Origin: Halorubrum hochsteinianum | GTDB lineage: Archaea > Halobacteriota > Halobacteria > Halobacteriales > Haloferacaceae | Assembly: GCF_023702125.1 (NCBI RefSeq) | Contig: NZ_CP098415.1 | Location: 2,852,001 to 2,916,000, forward strand | Length of the DNA stretch: 64,000 bases | Direction of reading: 5' to 3' | In this document: one piece after another, positions 1 to 9,132 of the stretch | Position numbering within the stretch: position 1 is the stretch's first letter | Layout: each line of letters starts with the position of its first letter | Notes under the pieces: model-generated | Database searches by the model: none | The model's input: the letters and a program-made list of their open reading frames with translations, nothing else | Told to the model about the DNA's origin: nothing | Made by a program: the position numbers and the translations under genes

Positions 1-93
1 ACTCGGGGTAGGACTCCCGGGCGTCGGCTGTTGCGGGCGGCGTCCGCGCGCGAATAGCCACGCTCTTGTGAGCGCCGGACGGACGGGTACGGT

Positions 94-846
94 ATGGAGG
101 ACATCGAGATCGACGAGGTCGCGACGCCGGAACTGGACGACCCGGTGTTGATCGAGGGGCTGCCGGGCGTCGGCCACGTGGGGAAACTCGCTGCCGAACA
201 CCTGTTAGAGGAGTTCGACGGGGAGCTGGTCCGCCGGGTGTACGCCACGGAGTTCCCGCCGCAGGTGAGCGTCGACGACGAGGGGGTCGCGGAGCTGACC
301 TGCGCCGAGTTCCACGCCGTCGAGACCGACGGGGCCGACCTGCTCGTGTTGACCGGCGACCATCAGGCCGGGTCGAACGCTGGCCACTACCGGCTCACCT
401 CGACGTTCCTCGACGTCGCGGAGGAGTTCGGCTCCGAGCGCGCGTTCGCGCTCGGGGGCGTTCCCACCGGCGAACTCGTCGAGGAGTACACGGTCCTCGG
501 TTCCGTCTCGGACGCGGCCCTCGTCGACGAGTTAGCGGACGCGGGCGTCGAGTTCCGCGCGGACGAGCCGGCCGGCGGCATCGTCGGCGTCTCGGGGCTC
601 GTCTTGGGGCTCGGCGGTCGCCGCGGGTTCGACGCCGCCTGCCTGATGGGCGAGACGAGCGGCTACCTGGTCGACCCGAAGAGCGCGCGCGCAGTGCTGG
701 AGACGCTGGAGGCGGTCCTCGACTTCTCCGTCGACTACGAGAGCTTGGAGGACCGCGCCGAGGAGATGGAGGAGGTCGTCGGCAAGATCCAGGAGATGCA
801 GGAGGGGCCCGCCGTCCCCGACGACGACCTGCGCTACATCGGCTGA
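94..846 (+). CDS. PAC2 family protein (proteasome-assembly chaperone-like)
   Basis: This 250-residue protein belongs to the PAC2 family, archaeal relatives of the eukaryotic proteasome assembly chaperone 2. The family is thought to assist assembly of protein complexes, but the archaeal partner is not established. The sequence shows the family's N-terminal glycine-rich segment LIEGLPGVGHVGKLAAEHL (about residues 19-37), alternating strands and helices such as LLVLTGDHQ and FALGGVPTGE, and a charged, probably helical C-terminus (about 210-240). Length fits the family. It reads alone; the next gene starts 110 bases downstream in the same direction. The family call is firm and the cellular role is inference. 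Confidence 0.85.
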   Translation: MEDIEIDEVATPELDDPVLIEGLPGVGHVGKLAAEHLLEEFDGELVRRVYATEFPPQVSVDDEGVAELTCAEFHAVETDGADLLVLTGDHQAGSNAGHYRLTSTFLDVAEEFGSERAFALGGVPTGELVEEYTVLGSVSDAALVDELADAGVEFRADEPAGGIVGVSGLVLGLGGRRGFDAACLMGETSGYLVDPKSARAVLETLEAVLDFSVDYESLEDRAEEMEEVVGKIQEMQEGPAVPDDDLRYIG

Positions 847-957
847 TCGGACGCGTTCGCCGACTTCGCTCGTTTTCTCCGCCGCCCCGTCGCCGCCCGG
901 CGAGCGGAACCCCCGGTTTCGGCAGAGCTAAACCGGATCGTCGATCATCGTTCGTGT

Positions 958-2124
958 ATGACCGACGTACGCGTCGCCGGGGTCGGGCTGACCCGGTTCG
1001 GCGACCACCCGGAGCGCACTGGCCGCGACCTGTTCGGCGAGGCCGCGCTGCGGGCGTTCGAGGACGCAGGCGTCGACAGCGCCGACGTCGAGGAGCTGAA
1101 CTACGGGAACTTCATGGGCGCGCTCGCGGAGCATCAGGGCCATCAGGCACCCCTGATGGCCGAGGCGGCGGGCGTCCGGTGTCCGGCGACGCGCTACGAG
1201 TCGGCGTGCGCGTCCGCGGGCGTCGCGGTCCGCGAGGCGGTGCGGACGGTGGCGGCGGGCGACGCCGACGTCGTCCTCGCCGGCGGGATGGAGCGCATGA
1301 CGAACCTCCCGACCGACGAGGTGACGGAGGGGCTCGCCATCGCGGCCGACGACCTCTTCGAGGTGCGGGCGGGCGTGACGTTCCCCGGCGCGTACGCGCT
1401 GATGGCGAACGCCTACTTCGACGCCTACGGCGGGAGCCGCGAGGACCTCGCGCACGTCGCCTCGAAGAACCACGCGAACGCCGTGCCGAACGAGTACGCC
1501 CAGTACCGGACGGAGGTGTCCGTCGAGGAGGCGATGGACGCGCCGCCGGTCGCGGAGCCGCTCCACCTCTACGACGCCTGCCCGATCACCGACGGCGCGA
1601 GCGCGCTCGTGCTCGTCTCCGAGGAGTACGCGGCGGACCACGACCTCGACGCGTCAGTCGCGGTGACGGGCACCGGACAGGGGACCGACCGGATGGCGCT
1701 CGGCGACCGCGAACACCTCGCGCGGACGCCCGCCGCCGACGACGCGGCCGACGCGGCCTACGCCGACGCCGGTATCGACGCCGACGCGGTCGACGTCGCG
1801 GAGGTCCACGACTGCTTCACGATCGCCGAGGTGCTGGCGCTGGAGTCGCTCGGGCTCTTCGAGACGGGCGAGGGGATCGCGGCCGCCCGCGAGGGGACCA
1901 CGACCGCCGACGGCGACCTCCCGGTGAACCTCTCGGGGGGGCTGAAGGCGAAGGGGCACCCGGTCGGCGCGACCGGCGGCTCGCAGATCGCTGAGCTGAC
2001 CCGGCTTCTCCGGGGGGATCACCCCAACAGCGAGCACGTCTCAGACGCCGAGGTCGGCGTCGCGCACAACGCCGGCGGCACGGTGGCCAGCGCGGTCGTC
2101 CACGTGCTGGAGGTGGCGGAATGA
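958..2124 (+). CDS. Thiolase family protein (acetyl-CoA C-acyltransferase-like)
   Basis: A 388-residue thiolase-fold enzyme of the SCP2-thiolase type, expected to make or cleave a carbon-carbon bond between acyl-CoA units in the cytoplasm. Cys84 in ESACASAG is the likely acylated nucleophile. EVHDCFT and GGLKAKGHPVGATGG supply the conserved histidines of the active site. The stop codon overlaps the ATG of the following DUF35 gene by 4 bases (ATGA), so the two are translationally coupled. In archaea such thiolases commonly work in complex with a DUF35 protein that channels CoA intermediates. Whether this pair serves acetoacetyl-CoA synthesis or acyl-CoA degradation cannot be read from the sequence. 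Confidence 0.88.
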   Translation: MTDVRVAGVGLTRFGDHPERTGRDLFGEAALRAFEDAGVDSADVEELNYGNFMGALAEHQGHQAPLMAEAAGVRCPATRYESACASAGVAVREAVRTVAAGDADVVLAGGMERMTNLPTDEVTEGLAIAADDLFEVRAGVTFPGAYALMANAYFDAYGGSREDLAHVASKNHANAVPNEYAQYRTEVSVEEAMDAPPVAEPLHLYDACPITDGASALVLVSEEYAADHDLDASVAVTGTGQGTDRMALGDREHLARTPAADDAADAAYADAGIDADAVDVAEVHDCFTIAEVLALESLGLFETGEGIAAAREGTTTADGDLPVNLSGGLKAKGHPVGATGGSQIAELTRLLRGDHPNSEHVSDAEVGVAHNAGGTVASAVVHVLEVAE

Positions 2125-2564
2125 GCGACGCGGACGCGTCGGAAGACGCCGCCCCGACCGACCGCGAGTACGCCGAGTGGCTCGACGCGCTCGCCGACGG
2201 CGGCGGGTTCGCCTTGGTCTGTCCGGACGGGCACGGCTCGCTCCCGCCGCGGCGGGTGTGCCCCGAGTGCGGCTCCGCCGACCTCTCTCGGGGGGCCCTC
2301 GACGAGACGGGGGTCGTCGAGACGTACAGCGTCGTCCACGTCCCGTCGCCGCGCTTCGCGGACGACGCGCCGTACGCGACCGCCGTGGTCGATTTCGGCC
2401 CGACGCGGCTGACGGGCGTGTACCGCGAGGGCGGCGACGCGGCCCCGGACCCGGCCGTCGGCGACCGGGTGACGGTCGACGTGGGCGAGCGCGCCACCGA
2501 CGGCGAGCGGCTCGTCGTGTTCCGCCCCGCGGACGGGGAGACGGGGAGCGGAATCGAGAGGTAA
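2121..2564 (+). CDS. DUF35 Zn-ribbon/OB-fold protein, partner of the upstream thiolase
   Basis: A 147-residue protein with an N-terminal zinc ribbon followed by an OB-fold, the DUF35 architecture. Likely metal ligands are Cys34, His38, Cys47 and Cys50 (CPDGH and CPECGS). The first half-ribbon has a CxxxH spacing rather than the usual CxxC. The region from about residue 60 to 140 (VVETYSVVHVP, TAVVDFGPTRLTGVY) is the OB barrel. In the archaeal thiolase/HMG-CoA synthase complex DUF35 proteins bind CoA and bridge the enzymes. The 4-base overlap with the thiolase supports the same role here. The start overlaps the thiolase stop, so no independent promoter is expected. Confidence 0.85.
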   Translation: MSDADASEDAAPTDREYAEWLDALADGGGFALVCPDGHGSLPPRRVCPECGSADLSRGALDETGVVETYSVVHVPSPRFADDAPYATAVVDFGPTRLTGVYREGGDAAPDPAVGDRVTVDVGERATDGERLVVFRPADGETGSGIER

Positions 2565-2620
2565 AGCGCCGGCGGTCGGCGCACGGACGGGATCACCGGA
2601 GCGACGGGGTCGGCGTCGGC

Positions 2621-2633
2621 AAAAGTATTATAG
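2621..2633 (+). promoter_or_regulatory. TATA-like promoter element of the response-regulator/histidine kinase gene
   Basis: An A+T-rich stretch (AAAAGTATTATAG) stands out in a G+C-rich spacer and lies 25-37 nt before the ATG at 2658. That is the distance expected for an archaeal TATA box of a leaderless or short-leader transcript. Confidence 0.55.
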
Positions 2634-2657
2634 TCAGTTCGTCGATATTCGGGACGT

Positions 2658-5354
2658 ATGCCCGACCGCATCCCGGTCCTCCTCGTCGACGACGACCCGG
2701 ACCTGCGCGAGGTCACCGCCTCGTTCCTGGAGCGAGAGGCGGACCGGATCGCGGTCGAGACGGCACCCGACGCGGCCGCCGGACTCGACGCGCTGGCCGA
2801 CTGCGAGATCGAGTGCGTCGTCTCCGACTTCGACATGCCGGGCCGAAACGGGCTGGAGTTCCTTGACGCCGTGCGCGAGCGCCACTCCGATCTCCCCTTC
2901 ATCCTGTTCACCGGGAAGGGGAGCGAGGAGGCCGCGAGCGAGGCCATCTCCGCCGGCGTCACCGACTACATTCAGAAGCGCGGCGGCACGGAGCGGTACG
3001 AGCGCTTGGCGAACCGGATCGTCGAGGCGGTCGAGAAGTGTCGGGCCGAACGGGAGGCCGAACAGGCGATCGAGCAGTTCCGCGCGGTCGCCAACGGCGC
3101 GTCGGACGCGATCCTCACGATCGACACCGACGGGGTGATCCGGTTCGCGAACCCGGCGGTCGAGTCCGTCTTCGGCCACGAGCCGGCGGCGATCGAGGGC
3201 GAGCCCCTGACGACGCTGCTACCGGAGCGACATCGCGAGACGGTCGACCGGCATCTTGACGGCGGCGACGGCGGCGTCGATCGCTCGGAGATCCGGTTCG
3301 ACGCGCGCCGCCGCGACGGCCGCGAGATACCCGTCTCCATGTCGTACGGGGAGTTCGCTGCCGACGGCGAGCGGCGGTTCGTCGGCGTGGTCCGCGACGA
3401 CGCCGGCCGCGACCAGCACCGGGCGTTCATCGAACACGCCGGCGACGTGGTCGCGGTGCTGTCGAGCGACTGGCGGTTCCGCTACCTGAGTCCGTCCTGC
3501 GAGCGCGTGACCGGGCACGCGCCGTCCGACCTGATCGGCGAGCGGTCGCTCGACTACGTCCACCCGGAGGACCGAGAGGCGGTCGAGGACGCGTTCGGCG
3601 AACTCGATCCGGACGGGACGCCCCCCACCGCCGAGTACCGGTTCCGGACGGCGGACGGCGACTACCGGTGGCTCGAGTCCGTCGGCAGCGACCGGATCGA
3701 CACCGACGACATCGAGGGGTACGTCGTCACCACGCGCGACGTCTCCGAGCGCAAGGAGCGCGAGCGGACGCTGTCGAAGCTCCGGGAGTGGACGCGGAAG
3801 CTCAACTACACCCGGACGACCGAGGAGGCGGCCGACCTCGCGATCGAGGCGGTCGACGACCTGATCGACGCCGGCCTGAGCGGAATCCACCTCCGAACCG
3901 AGGACGGGAAGCGCCTCGAACCGGCCGCGCTCGGGCAGTCCGTCGCGACGGAGTTCGAGACGCAGCCCTCGTACGACCGCGACGCGCCGCCCGGGTCGCG
4001 GGCGGCGTTGGTGCGGGACGCGTTCCGCGGCGAGGAGTCGGTCGTCATCGACGAGCTCTCCGCCTACGAGCCGCTCGACGAGCCCTCGCCCGCCGGGAGC
4101 CTCGTGTTGCGGCCGGTCGGCGACCACGGGGTGTTCGTCGTCTCCGCGCCGGAGCCGAACGTCTTCAGCGACACGGACGTCCTCGTGGCCGAGATCCTCT
4201 CGGGCCACCTGGAGGCGACCCTCGACCGCATCGAGCGCGAGGGGCGGGTGAAGCGGCTTCACAACGCCACCCGATCGCTCGTCAGCGCGGACTCGCCGGA
4301 GGGCGTCGCCGAGCGGGCGCTCGAGGCCGCGACCGACGTGTTGGGCTTCTCGCTCGTCGCCGTCCGGATCTACGACGAGGAGGCCGGCGGGCTGGTCCCC
4401 ATGGCGGTCTCGCCGGAGGCGGCCGACCTCCTCCCGGAACGGAAGACGTTCACCCCGGACGGGGGGACGATCACGTGGAAGGCGTTCGAGGCGGGCGAGA
4501 TCCGGATCTGCGACGACGTGGCGGAGAGCGGCGGGGTCGACGCCGACACTCCGCTCCGAAGCCTCCTCGTGGCTCCGATCGGCGAGTACGGGACCGTCTC
4601 GGTCGGCGAGACCGAGCCGGGGGTGTTCGGCGGCGGCGACGAGTACCTCGCCGGGATCTTGGCCACCGCCGCGGAGACGGCGCTTCAGGCCGAGGCGCGC
4701 ACCCGTCGGCTCGCCGAGCGGACCGCCGAGTTGGAGCGGCAGAACGACCGGTTAGAGGAGTTCGCGGGCGTGGTGTCGCACGACCTCCGGAACCCGCTGG
4801 AAGTCGCCCGGGGGCGGACCGAACTCGCCCGCGAGGAGTGCGACAGCGAGCACTTGGCGGCGGTCGGGCGCGCGCACGACCGGATGACCGCGCTGATCGA
4901 CGACCTGCTGACGCTCGCCCGGGAGGGCGACCCCGTGACCGACGCCGGACCGGTCGACCTCGGCCAGATCGTCGGCTCCTGCTGGCGGACGGTCGACACG
5001 AAGGAGGCGACGCTGCGCGTCGAGGCCGAGCGGATGATCGTCGCGGACGAAAGCCGGCTCAGACAGCTGTTGGAGAACCTGATGCGGAACGCGGTCGAAC
5101 ACGGCGGCGAGGGGGTGACGGTCACCGTGGGCTCGCTGCCGGACGGCTTCTACGTGGCCGACGACGGGCCGGGGATCGAACCGGAGCGGCGCGAGGAGGT
5201 GTTCGACGCCGGCCACTCGACCTCGGAGTCGGGGACCGGGTTCGGACTGCGGATCGTCGAGCAGGTGGCCGACGCCCACGGGTGGTCGGTCCGCGCCGTC
5301 GAGAGCGAAACCGGCGGCGCGCGGTTCGAGATCACCGGCGTCGAGGTGCGGTGA
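2658..5354 (+). CDS. Hybrid response regulator/PAS/GAF sensor histidine kinase
   Basis: An 898-residue soluble signalling protein. Domains in order: receiver domain (about 1-125, phospho-acceptor Asp57 in VVSDFDMPG, conserved Lys in DYIQKRG); two PAS domains (about 138-250 and 252-370, the second ending TTRDVSERKERE); two GAF-like domains (about 385-515 and 540-680); HisKA with His708 in VVSHDLRNP; and HATPase_c (NLMRNAVEHGG, DDGPGIEPE, GTGFGLRIV). No membrane segment is visible, so it probably senses an intracellular signal. A receiver domain at the N-terminus of a kinase is common in haloarchaea. No cognate output regulator lies next to it, so the input and target are unknown. Confidence 0.9.
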   Translation: MPDRIPVLLVDDDPDLREVTASFLEREADRIAVETAPDAAAGLDALADCEIECVVSDFDMPGRNGLEFLDAVRERHSDLPFILFTGKGSEEAASEAISAGVTDYIQKRGGTERYERLANRIVEAVEKCRAEREAEQAIEQFRAVANGASDAILTIDTDGVIRFANPAVESVFGHEPAAIEGEPLTTLLPERHRETVDRHLDGGDGGVDRSEIRFDARRRDGREIPVSMSYGEFAADGERRFVGVVRDDAGRDQHRAFIEHAGDVVAVLSSDWRFRYLSPSCERVTGHAPSDLIGERSLDYVHPEDREAVEDAFGELDPDGTPPTAEYRFRTADGDYRWLESVGSDRIDTDDIEGYVVTTRDVSERKERERTLSKLREWTRKLNYTRTTEEAADLAIEAVDDLIDAGLSGIHLRTEDGKRLEPAALGQSVATEFETQPSYDRDAPPGSRAALVRDAFRGEESVVIDELSAYEPLDEPSPAGSLVLRPVGDHGVFVVSAPEPNVFSDTDVLVAEILSGHLEATLDRIEREGRVKRLHNATRSLVSADSPEGVAERALEAATDVLGFSLVAVRIYDEEAGGLVPMAVSPEAADLLPERKTFTPDGGTITWKAFEAGEIRICDDVAESGGVDADTPLRSLLVAPIGEYGTVSVGETEPGVFGGGDEYLAGILATAAETALQAEARTRRLAERTAELERQNDRLEEFAGVVSHDLRNPLEVARGRTELAREECDSEHLAAVGRAHDRMTALIDDLLTLAREGDPVTDAGPVDLGQIVGSCWRTVDTKEATLRVEAERMIVADESRLRQLLENLMRNAVEHGGEGVTVTVGSLPDGFYVADDGPGIEPERREEVFDAGHSTSESGTGFGLRIVEQVADAHGWSVRAVESETGGARFEITGVEVR

Positions 5355-5381
5355 CCCCGTCGCGACGGGAGGGGCCGCAGA

Positions 5382-6152
5382 TCAGTCGCGAGTGACCAGT
5401 TCGACCTCGTGGCCGTCCTGGTCCTTCGTGAACGCGTAGTTGTGGTCGCAGGAGGCGGGGTCGCGGTAGTCGGGCGCTTCGCGGGTCAAAAGCGTCTCCC
5501 AGGCGTCGTCGAGGTCGTCGACGCGCACCGCGACGTGCCCCCAGCCGTCGCCCATCGTGTACTCGCGACCGTCGTAGTTGTACGTGAGTTCGAGCTTCAT
5601 CGCCTCCTCGGGGGCGTCGTCGGGCGCGACGAAGTAGTTCGAGAAGGTGTCAGCCTCCCAGCGGCCGGAGGGCTGCTCCGTGTACTCGAACTTACGGGTC
5701 CAGTAGCCGAGCGCCGCGTCGGCGTCCTCGACGCGGATCATCGTGTGGTCGATGCTCCACTTCGCGCCGTGGTCGCGCTTGACGATCTCGATCTCGTGGC
5801 CGTCGGGGTCCTTCACGAACGCGTAGCGGTTCCCGCAGGACTCGGGGTCGCGGTAGTCGTCGACGCCCTCTTCCATCAGTTGGTCGTACGACTCCTGGAG
5901 CGCGTCCTCGGGGACGCGGACCGCGATGTGGCCCCACGCGTCGCCGATCTCGTAGCTGCGGCCGTCGTGGTTGTACGTGAGCTCCAAGAGCGCGCCGTCC
6001 TCGTGGACGTCCTCGGGGCCGAGGAAGACGTTGGTGAACGTGTCGGCCTCCCAGCGGCCCTTCTCCTCGTAGTTCAGGTGAGTCTGATACCAGTCGAGGC
6101 TCTCCTCTAAGTCCTCGACGCGGATCATCACGTGGTCGAAGGTTCCGTCCAT
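5382..6152 (-). CDS. Tandem-domain VOC protein, glyoxalase I type
   Basis: A 256-residue protein made of two successive glyoxalase I-like (VOC) domains, about 1-125 and 132-256. Each copy keeps the four metal ligands of E. coli GloA at matching spacing: His7, Glu57, His75, Glu122 in the first and His136, Glu188, His206, Glu251 in the second. Both halves share EADTF, LELTYN.DGR and GHxAVRV. The expected role is isomerisation of the methylglyoxal-thiol adduct in detoxification. Haloarchaea use gamma-glutamylcysteine rather than glutathione, so that thiol is the likely cofactor (inference). The ATG at 6152 is preferred over an upstream extension because a TATA-like box sits 26-34 bases before it. 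Confidence 0.85.
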   Translation of the reverse strand: MDGTFDHVMIRVEDLEESLDWYQTHLNYEEKGRWEADTFTNVFLGPEDVHEDGALLELTYNHDGRSYEIGDAWGHIAVRVPEDALQESYDQLMEEGVDDYRDPESCGNRYAFVKDPDGHEIEIVKRDHGAKWSIDHTMIRVEDADAALGYWTRKFEYTEQPSGRWEADTFSNYFVAPDDAPEEAMKLELTYNYDGREYTMGDGWGHVAVRVDDLDDAWETLLTREAPDYRDPASCDHNYAFTKDQDGHEVELVTRD

Positions 6153-6177
6153 ACGCGACGGATCGGCCGCTCGGGTC

Positions 6178-6186
6178 AAAAGCGTA
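6178..6186 (-). promoter_or_regulatory. TATA-like box of the tandem glyoxalase gene
   Basis: Read on the minus strand this is TACGCTTTT, 26-34 nt before the start at 6152. The identical nonamer is found at the same distance before the universal stress protein gene (11951-11959), which supports it as a genuine promoter word. Confidence 0.5.
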
Positions 6187-6334
6187 CTGAAGCCCGAACC
6201 CGGCGCGGACCGAGCGACGGCTCGGTCGAGCAAATCGCGAGTTCAGTCTGGTTTTATTAACACCGCACGGCGTGGATAGATGTCGCGCGGCCCCTCATTC
6301 CCCGTGTTCGTCGCCGCCGGCGACGGACGCGTTC

Positions 6335-7294
6335 ATGGCAAACGAACCGACCAGACCGTCGACGCCAGACGGCACGGCAGAGCAGCAACGTTCGATATTG
6401 ACCACCCGCCGCGCGCTCCGCGGGGTCGCCGCCTTCGCGGCGGGCGCGCCGTTCACGGCGGTCGTCGCCGCGGTCGAGGTCGCCGTCGCGACGGCGGCGC
6501 TCGGGGTCCCGCGGTCGACCGCGCCGGTCGCGGTGGGGCTCGTCGCGTTCGCGGTGTACGCCGCGGACCACGTCGCCGACGCCGAGGGCGACGCCGCTTC
6601 GACGCCCTCGCGGGCGCGGATCGCGCTCCGCTACGGCGACCAGTTGATGACGGCCGCCGCGGTGAGCTACGGGGTCGCGGTCGCGCTCGCGGTCCGCGCC
6701 GGGCCCGCGGCGCTCGCGCTCGTCTGCGTTCCGGGCGCGGTGTGGATCGGCTACGCCTCCGACTGGCTGCCGACCCTCGGCGACGTGCTCGCGCCCCCCG
6801 GGGAGGTGTCAGTCCCGCGGCTGAAGGACGTGTTCCTCCTCAACTCCGCGGCGGTCGCGCTCGCGTGGGCGGTCGCCGTCGTCGCCGCGCCGCTCGCGTT
6901 CGGCGGCGTGGCGGTCGACGCCGTCGGGGCTCCGACGGTCGCGCTGCTTTTCGCGTACGTCGCGGTCCGCTCGTTCGTCGACGTCGAGGTCCCGAACGTC
7001 AGGGACGTCGCCGCCGACGCCGCGCGCGACGTGGCGACGCTCCCCGTCGTCTACGGGGTCGGGCGGACCCGGCGCGTCCTGCTCGGCGTCGACGCGCTCG
7101 CCGCGGGACTGCTGGCGGCCCTCGCCGGGACCGGCACCGCGTCGCGGCCCGCCCTCGTCGCGCTCGCCGCGGGGCTCGCGGTCTCGGTGGCCGTCACCGC
7201 GCTGGCCGACCGGCTGGACGGGGCGACGCTCGGCGTCGCGCCGGACTGTAGCTACCTCGTCGCGGGCACCGTTCTCCTCGCGCTCGGCTGGTGA
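6335..7294 (+). CDS. UbiA-superfamily integral membrane protein
   Basis: A 319-residue, strongly hydrophobic protein with about eight predicted membrane segments, resembling the haloarchaeal UbiA prenyltransferase superfamily. Two aspartate-rich segments in loops, AADHVADAEGD (about 78-88) and VRDVAADAARDVATLP, correspond to the two substrate/Mg-binding motifs of UbiA enzymes, although the first departs from the canonical NDxxDxxxD. The family attaches prenyl chains to aromatic or other acceptors; the substrate here is unknown. ATG at 6335 is chosen because the sequence before it is low-complexity. A GTG at 6272 would extend it by 21 residues. TTTATTAA at about 6252-6259 may be the promoter, implying a leader of roughly 50 bases. 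Confidence 0.75.
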   Translation: MANEPTRPSTPDGTAEQQRSILTTRRALRGVAAFAAGAPFTAVVAAVEVAVATAALGVPRSTAPVAVGLVAFAVYAADHVADAEGDAASTPSRARIALRYGDQLMTAAAVSYGVAVALAVRAGPAALALVCVPGAVWIGYASDWLPTLGDVLAPPGEVSVPRLKDVFLLNSAAVALAWAVAVVAAPLAFGGVAVDAVGAPTVALLFAYVAVRSFVDVEVPNVRDVAADAARDVATLPVVYGVGRTRRVLLGVDALAAGLLAALAGTGTASRPALVALAAGLAVSVAVTALADRLDGATLGVAPDCSYLVAGTVLLALGW

Positions 7295-7360
7295 GCGCCA
7301 CGCTCCCGGCTTCGCGGACGTGACACCCGATTTTTGGACGAAATAATACGACCCGATGAG

Positions 7361-7369
7361 TTATAAATC
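7361..7369 (+). promoter_or_regulatory. TATA-like box of the 7TM histidine kinase gene
   Basis: TTATAAATC lies 21-29 nt before the ATG at 7390. A second A+T-rich patch (AAATAATACG, 7341-7350) sits 20 bases further upstream. Confidence 0.5.
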
Positions 7370-7389
7370 CAATACGCCTTGAACACGGT

Positions 7390-9102
7390 ATGGCAGCGCT
7401 GGCTCCGCTTTCGGTCGCGCTCCTCGTCGCCGTGACGATCGGGCTGGCGGCGGCGATCCTCGCGTGGCGGGAGCGGCCGGAGCCGGGCGCGACGTGGCTC
7501 GCCGTCCTCCTCGCGGGACAGGTCTGGTGGGCGACGTTCCTCGTCTTCGAGCTGGAGGCGGCGACCCTGCCCGCGAAGGCGCTGTGGTACGACGTCCAGT
7601 GGGTCGGCGTCGTCGCGATTCCGGTCGGGTGGCTCTTCTTCGCGCTGTCGTACACCGGATACCACCGCTACGTGACCCGCTTCTCCGTCGCGCTCGTGTC
7701 CGTCATCCCCGTCGCCACCGTCGCGGTCGCCGCCGCCGGCGACCCCGGGGACCTCCTCGCAGTCGACCGAGTCGTGCGCGAGACCGCCGTCGGGACGTTC
7801 CTCGACATCGCTCCCGGACCGCTGTACTACGTCATCGCGGGCTACACCTACCTCCTCGGCGCGGTCGGCTCGGTCCCGCTGCTACAGCTGATCCGCGACG
7901 ACGCGCGCCCGTTTCGGGGACAGAGCGCGGCGCTGCTGATCGGCACCGCCGCGCCGTGGGCCGGGAGCGTCGCGTACCTCACCGGCGCGATTCCGGTCCC
8001 GGGGCTCGACCCCACCCCGATCGTGTTCGCGGTCTCGGGGGTGACGTACCTCTTCGCGCTCTCGCGGTTCCGGCTGCTGACGCTCGCGCCGGCCCCGCGC
8101 CGCCGCGCGCGACAGCTCGTCTTCGAGCAGCTCCACGACCCCGTGTTCGTCGTCGGGGCCGAGGACCTGCTGGTCGATCTGAACGAGAGCGCCTCCGAGA
8201 CGTTCGGCATCGACCGCCGGGCGGCGATCGGCGAGCGGGCCGGGGCGATCGTCCCCCGGTACGACGCGGTGCGCGAACTCGACGGCGAGCGGGGGTCGCC
8301 GCGGCCGATGTCGATCGTCGGGCGCGACGGGCAGCGGCCGTACGAGGTGACGATCAGGGACGTGGTCGACGACCACGACCGCACCACCGCGAAGGTGATC
8401 GCCTTCCACGACGTCGGGGCGTACCTCGGCCAGCAGCAGCGGCTCAACGTGCTCAACCGGGTGTTCCGCCACGACGTGCGGACGGAGACCAACCTCATCC
8501 TGGGGTACGCCGAGCGGCTGCGGGCGGACGCGACCGACGAGCGCGCCCTCGCGATCATCGAGGAGAGCGCGGGACGGATGCTCGAACTCAGCGAGCGCAC
8601 CCGGACCGCCGGGGAGCTGTTCGACCCGACCGAGGAGGCGAAGTCGGGGGCGCTCCCGGACGTCGTCGACGAGGTCGTCGCGGACGCTCGGGACCTCGAC
8701 CCCGACGCCCGGATCGAGACCGGGCGGGTCCCGGACGTCACGGTCTCGTCGGTGTTGCGGGTCGTCTTGGAAAACCTCTGTTCGAACGCGGTCCGGCACA
8801 ACGACACCGAGACGTCGTGGGTGCGGATCGACGCCGCGGTCGCCGACGGGTGGGTGGAGGTCACCGTCGCCGACGACGGGCCCGGCATCGACCCCGCCGA
8901 GTACGACGTGTTGGACCGCGGCACGGAGACGCCGCTCCGCCACGGGAGCGGGATCGGGCTGTGGATCGTCAAGTGGGGCGTCGACCACCTCGGCGGCCGG
9001 ATCTCGTTCGCCGAGCGCGAGCCGCGAGGAACCACGGTGACGGTGTCGGTTCCGATCGACGAGTCGGTGACGGGGAAACCCTCGTCGGACGAGGGTCGAT
9101 AG
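7390..9102 (+). CDS. Membrane sensor histidine kinase with N-terminal 7TM region and PAS domain
   Basis: A 570-residue kinase. Residues about 1-230 form a seven-helix membrane region of the histidine-kinase 7TM sensor type (WATFLVFELEA and YDVQWVGVVAIPVGWL are typical). A PAS domain follows (about 240-345), then HisKA with His361 in VFRHDVRTE, then HATPase_c (ENLCSNAVRHND, DDGPGIDP, GSGIGLWIVKW). Haloarchaea carry many such kinases, usually with no adjacent regulator, and none is seen here. The ligand is unknown. The start is supported by a TATA-like box at the expected spacing. The spacer before the EamA-like gene is 30 bases, so co-transcription is possible. Confidence 0.9.
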   Translation: MAALAPLSVALLVAVTIGLAAAILAWRERPEPGATWLAVLLAGQVWWATFLVFELEAATLPAKALWYDVQWVGVVAIPVGWLFFALSYTGYHRYVTRFSVALVSVIPVATVAVAAAGDPGDLLAVDRVVRETAVGTFLDIAPGPLYYVIAGYTYLLGAVGSVPLLQLIRDDARPFRGQSAALLIGTAAPWAGSVAYLTGAIPVPGLDPTPIVFAVSGVTYLFALSRFRLLTLAPAPRRRARQLVFEQLHDPVFVVGAEDLLVDLNESASETFGIDRRAAIGERAGAIVPRYDAVRELDGERGSPRPMSIVGRDGQRPYEVTIRDVVDDHDRTTAKVIAFHDVGAYLGQQQRLNVLNRVFRHDVRTETNLILGYAERLRADATDERALAIIEESAGRMLELSERTRTAGELFDPTEEAKSGALPDVVDEVVADARDLDPDARIETGRVPDVTVSSVLRVVLENLCSNAVRHNDTETSWVRIDAAVADGWVEVTVADDGPGIDPAEYDVLDRGTETPLRHGSGIGLWIVKWGVDHLGGRISFAEREPRGTTVTVSVPIDESVTGKPSSDEGR

Positions 9103-9132
9103 TCACTTGCGGCCGGAGGGCGACCTCGCCGT

